Assembly (NCBI GenBank): GCA_031549495.1
Contig: JAVBPS010000007.1
Span: forward strand, 1-64,000
Direction: 5' to 3'
Source: JAVBOW01 sp031549495
Lineage (GTDB): Bacteria; Bacteroidota; Bacteroidia; Bacteroidales; Rikenellaceae
DNA length: 64,000 bases
Shown here: positions 61,140 to 64,000 of the stretch, piece after piece
Layout: the number at the start of each line of letters is the position of its first letter
Position numbering within the stretch: position 1 is the first letter of the stretch
The notes under the pieces: generated by a model
The model's input: only the letters and a program-made list of their open reading frames with translations
Told to the model about the DNA's origin: nothing
Databases searched by the model: none
Made by a program: the position numbers and the translations under genes

Positions 61140-63515
61140 TTATTCTTTGATGGCTTTATCCAGCCCGATGTCTATCCCGTGCCATGCCTTCAGGTTGGTC
61201 CAGGGGGCGTAAGGGGAGCTCCAGAAGCGATCCCGCGGCGGCAGCCCGAGCGCGACGAACCCGGCGCAGCACAGGTAAAGGCTGCCGGTGGAGATGTATG
61301 TTTCACCCATATCGGGCTGGTGGCCGGCAAAGCCCGGACGCAGCCAGCCGTGCGCGTCGAACGTGCCGGACGCGTCGACCTGGCGGGCGATCATGGCGCT
61401 CATCGCGCAACGCACCTGGGCCGGGGTAACCCCCGCCGGTAACAATTTACGGTAGGCTACGTCGGAGAGCGCCTGGAAAGCCCCGAAACGGTAGGCCAGC
61501 GAGCGCCCTACGGCCGGGTAGGTCCCTTCGGGCGAGATGAAACGCTCCTGTTGCTGCGCAAAGCGGGCATAACGCACGCGGTGGGTGGCCAGCAGGGCAT
61601 CCACATCGCCCGCGCCGTGTTTTTTCATCGTTTCGAGCACCTGCGTCATCATCGGCTGGATCACGAAACTGTTGTAGTAGTCCATGTGGAAATCCTTCCC
61701 GTCGCCGTACCAGCCGTCGCCCTTGTACCACTCGCTGCCGTAGCGGTCGATCGCATAGCTTACCCGCCCGTAATCCCACTCGCCGGAGTACTCTTTCAGG
61801 GCGCATTCCACCATGGCGGCGAAGAAGACCCAGTTCGATTCCGAAGGCTGGATCACGCGCGAGGAGCGCAGTTCGGCCAATAGCCGCTGCTGAGTAACGG
61901 CGTCGAGCCGGCCCCATAACTGCGTGGGAGCGCGCAGAAGGGCGTGGGCCAGGAAGGCCGCGTCGACCAGCGGCTGGCGGCCCTGGTTGAAATTCAGGTA
62001 GTCCGGCGAAGCGGGGTCGACCCCGTTGGCCACCGAACGTGCGGCCCACTCGATGAACGTGGCGCGCAGGCGTCCTTCAGGAGTATTATCGGGGCCCAGT
62101 TCGAGCCACGGGGAGATGCCCACCAGCAGGCGGCCGATCGCTTCGAGGTGGGTGACCGCATGGCGCGAGGCCATGTTCTCGGCGTTGGACTCCACGGGCA
62201 TGTTTTTCTTCAGTTCGCCGCGCGACATGTTCTCCAGCACGGGCCGTGCGATGCGCTCCATGGCGCTCATCCAGCGCGCGCGGTCGGGCAATTCCGACCA
62301 TGCGGTGCGCACGTCGACCACCGGGCGCCCTTCCAGCAGGCGGCGGTAGCGCATCAGCGCCTCGACGAAATAGTAATCGGTGTAGGCGATCGGTTCGTCG
62401 ATCTCGTAATTTTTGGCCGTGAATCCCGTGCTGTGCATCAGGATGAAATGGTTGTTCTTACCGGGCTTGGCCATGTAGGCGGGCGAGGCGAGCGAGCGGA
62501 TCTGCGCTTCGGCCATGCGCAGGAATTCCTCCCCGGGCTGCCCCGCGACGTAGGTGCTCAACTCCACGAACGCGGAGGCCATGATGGCTCCCGCCGAGGC
62601 GTCGCGGGTCTCTTTCGGGATATTCGGCGCTTCGAAATCCCAATAGGGGATCTTATCCTTGGGCAGGCGCGGGTGGTTCATGATGAACCGGCCGGCCTTG
62701 ACCGCCTGGTCGAGGTAACGCTGATCGCCCGTCTGGCGGTACATCATCGTGAAGCCGTACAGGGCCCACGCCTGGCCGCGCGACCAGGTGGTCTCGTCCG
62801 AAACGCCCTGGTGGGTGATGCGGTTGATGACGGCCGTGGTCACCGTGTCGTAGCTGATCACCTGGTAGGTGCTCCCGTCCGGGCGGCAGTGGTTCTTCAT
62901 CGTTTTGTCGGCGTGCGAACGGGCCATGTCGTACCAGGTGTTCCCGCCCGTCAGGGACGAGGCGGCGGTGAGCAGTTCGAGGTTCATCATGTTGTCGATG
63001 ATCACCGAGAACTGGTACCGGCGGCTATTCCACGAGCGGATCGAGCCCACCGTGGGATCGAAACGCGTGGCGAGAGAACCCGCGGCGTTGACCATCGCCG
63101 TGCGGTACTCTTCGCGGCCCGTGAGGCGGTAGCCGTTGCCCGCGCTACAGTTGATCTGGAAGCCCACGTCGTGGCTGGTGGTGGTGAATTGCTCGCTGAG
63201 CACCCGGGAGGTCATCTGTTCGGCGGCGGCGAGCACATCTTCACCACCTTTGTATTCGTACAGGTACCACAGCGTGCCGGGAAAGAAGCCGCTTGTCCAC
63301 CATTTGGCGTTGCAGGTGACCAATTCGCCGTTGTCCGCGGTACGCGGCAGCAGGCCGTCGCGGTCTTTCAGTTCGCCGTACATGCGCATCGACTGATCCA
63401 CCGATACGGTCAGGGCATGGTCGACGGTTTTTTTCATGCCGGGTTGGGGGGTCGCCCCGACCGCGGGAGCGGCCAGCAGGATAGTAAGGGATAATGCGGA
63501 AAAGAGTCGTTTCAT
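61140..63515 (-). CDS. GH88 unsaturated glucuronyl hydrolase fused to a DUF2264 domain
   Basis: The 791-residue secreted protein has a signal (AVGA) and a GH88 domain (about 30-395). Catalytic aspartate candidates are Asp116 (TSHDVGFQ) and Asp174 (VIIDNMMNLE), with family motifs WWTSGFFPGTLWYLYEY and TTWSRGQAWALYGFTMMY. GH88 removes unsaturated uronic acids left by polysaccharide lyases. The C-terminal half (about 400-791) is a DUF2264 (alpha/alpha)6-type domain with NFNQGRQPLVDAAFLAHALL and YGDGKDFHMDYYNSFV. I recall DUF2264-like proteins linked to beta-glucuronidase activity (GH154), but that link is unverified here. The fusion would couple two uronate-removing steps. Confidence 0.87.
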   Translation of the reverse strand: MKRLFSALSLTILLAAPAVGATPQPGMKKTVDHALTVSVDQSMRMYGELKDRDGLLPRTADNGELVTCNAKWWTSGFFPGTLWYLYEYKGGEDVLAAAEQMTSRVLSEQFTTTSHDVGFQINCSAGNGYRLTGREEYRTAMVNAAGSLATRFDPTVGSIRSWNSRRYQFSVIIDNMMNLELLTAASSLTGGNTWYDMARSHADKTMKNHCRPDGSTYQVISYDTVTTAVINRITHQGVSDETTWSRGQAWALYGFTMMYRQTGDQRYLDQAVKAGRFIMNHPRLPKDKIPYWDFEAPNIPKETRDASAGAIMASAFVELSTYVAGQPGEEFLRMAEAQIRSLASPAYMAKPGKNNHFILMHSTGFTAKNYEIDEPIAYTDYYFVEALMRYRRLLEGRPVVDVRTAWSELPDRARWMSAMERIARPVLENMSRGELKKNMPVESNAENMASRHAVTHLEAIGRLLVGISPWLELGPDNTPEGRLRATFIEWAARSVANGVDPASPDYLNFNQGRQPLVDAAFLAHALLRAPTQLWGRLDAVTQQRLLAELRSSRVIQPSESNWVFFAAMVECALKEYSGEWDYGRVSYAIDRYGSEWYKGDGWYGDGKDFHMDYYNSFVIQPMMTQVLETMKKHGAGDVDALLATHRVRYARFAQQQERFISPEGTYPAVGRSLAYRFGAFQALSDVAYRKLLPAGVTPAQVRCAMSAMIARQVDASGTFDAHGWLRPGFAGHQPDMGETYISTGSLYLCCAGFVALGLPPRDRFWSSPYAPWTNLKAWHGIDIGLDKAIKE

Positions 63516-63567
63516 CGTTTGGGTCGGTTTGTAATGTGTCCCGGAAATGCTCAGCCGGCACGCCCGG

Positions 63568-63615
63568 AAAAAAGGCTCCCTGTTCCCGGCAGGCGCTTTC
63601 AGGGCGCCTGCCGGG
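63568..63615 (-). terminator. GC-rich hairpin with downstream U-tract
   Basis: A 12-bp perfect stem (63585-63596 with 63604-63615, CCCGGCAGGCGC) is followed on the minus strand, about 11 bases later, by six T's (63573-63568). It lies 30 bp after the DUF1566-like gene and before the GH88-DUF2264 gene, so it may separate two transcripts or attenuate read-through. Confidence 0.6.
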
Positions 63616-63644
63616 GAGGGGCGGATCAGGATGGTTGGGGAAGG

Positions 63645-64000
63645 TTAAGGAATGTCGCGCTCCGTGATGCAGCGGATGTGGCGGGCCGCACTGGTCTTGC
63701 TCTGGGTGAGCCACTTGTTGTCCGAGAAGCGCAGGCAGTAGGCGTTCACGTCGCTCGACTCGGTGCTGCTCCAGTAGGTCTTGCCCGCGTATTCGAACAG
63801 CGTCCCCCCGTTGCTTCCCACGATGCCGTTGAACAGCTCGCGGCCGTACTCCTCGATCCCATCGTACAAGGCGTTCAACTCGGCGTTAGCCGGCAGGTAC
63901 CAGCTCCCGGCGGGCGTCTTTTCGTCGCACAGCCGGATGGCGGTGTAGGCGGTCGCGTAGTTGGATTGCGCTTTGTAAGTCAGCACGTTGATGCGGCCGT
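63645..64000 (-). CDS. DUF1566/FISUMP-like lipoprotein, C-terminal part (partial)
   Basis: The gene continues beyond the right edge; about 118 residues are visible. Motifs GRINVLTYK, AGSWYLPANAELNALYDG, TYWSSTESSDVNAYCLRFS and the end ARHIRCITE are typical of the DUF1566/Lcl C-terminal or FISUMP-type domain found at the end of Bacteroidetes fimbrillin-like surface lipoproteins. By position it is upstream of PUL-C and probably a surface glycan-binding protein, the counterpart of the lipoprotein at 14630 in PUL-A. Confidence 0.75.
   Translation of the reverse strand, partial: GRINVLTYKAQSNYATAYTAIRLCDEKTPAGSWYLPANAELNALYDGIEEYGRELFNGIVGSNGGTLFEYAGKTYWSSTESSDVNAYCLRFSDNKWLTQSKTSAARHIRCITERDIP

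Noticed and set aside
1..64000. CRISPR arrays, prophage or restriction/defence genes
   Set aside because: No regularly spaced repeats, cas-like, phage structural or nuclease genes are visible; the only mobile traces are the IS4 tail, the MITE-like element and the direct repeats.

Overview
The window looks like a chromosomal segment of a GC-rich gut Bacteroidales bacterium, plausibly Rikenellaceae/Alistipes. That rests on three SusC/SusD pairs, two hybrid two-component regulators (HTCS), many lipoproteins with Bacteroidetes-type signals, TATATTTG-like -7 promoter elements and high-GC codon use. The genus is an inference. Most of the sequence is polysaccharide-utilization loci (PULs). The first 7.4 kb is visibly more AT-rich and looks like a separate accessory region.

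Region 1 (1-7.4 kb, plus strand): the tail of an IS4-type transposase, then small secreted proteins and membrane thioredoxins. It holds two TlpA-like membrane proteins with CxxC motifs, a third whose CxxC part is deleted, a split lipoprotein/eight-cysteine peptide, a tandemly duplicated lipoprotein around a related cysteine-containing lipoprotein, an AraC-type regulator remnant, and an O-antigen-ligase-like gene broken at a run of ten A's. The cluster is partly decayed. Its likely theme is export and redox handling of small cysteine-containing surface proteins.

Region 2 (7.6-49.7 kb): two PULs arranged as mirror images. PUL-A (minus, 24.0 to 8.0 kb) is SusC, SusD, a clan GH-A hydrolase, a BNR/Asp-box propeller protein, a fimbrillin/FISUMP lipoprotein, a DUF5107-TPR protein, a second BNR protein and a sulfatase. 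Its presumed regulator operon (lipoprotein aldose 1-epimerase then HTCS) lies upstream on the minus strand. PUL-B (plus, 30.3 to 49.3 kb) is a surface lipoprotein and HTCS, then SusC, SusD, aldose 1-epimerase, BNR, DUF5107-TPR and BNR. The pairs of regulators, epimerases and DUF5107-TPR proteins and the four BNR proteins are paralogues. Both PULs lie between two direct repeats, each 261 bp, that contain a tRNA-3'-end-like segment and a hairpin.

Region 3 (49.9-64 kb, minus): PUL-C, read right to left: a DUF1566/FISUMP lipoprotein (partial), a GH88-DUF2264 fusion, SusC, SusD, a GH2-like enzyme, a GH43-like enzyme with F5/8C and FN3-like domains, and a secreted protein full of Asp-rich calcium-binding-like repeats. 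The GH88 domain suggests a uronic-acid-containing glycan.

The SusC/D pairs would bind and import oligosaccharides, and the secreted or lipid-anchored enzymes would trim them. The HTCS proteins would sense breakdown products, and the epimerases would equilibrate released sugar anomers. The least explained component is the duplicated DUF5107-TPR plus BNR-propeller set, which is the strongest candidate for undescribed glycan chemistry. Domain names and residue positions come from reading the translations; no database search was run.
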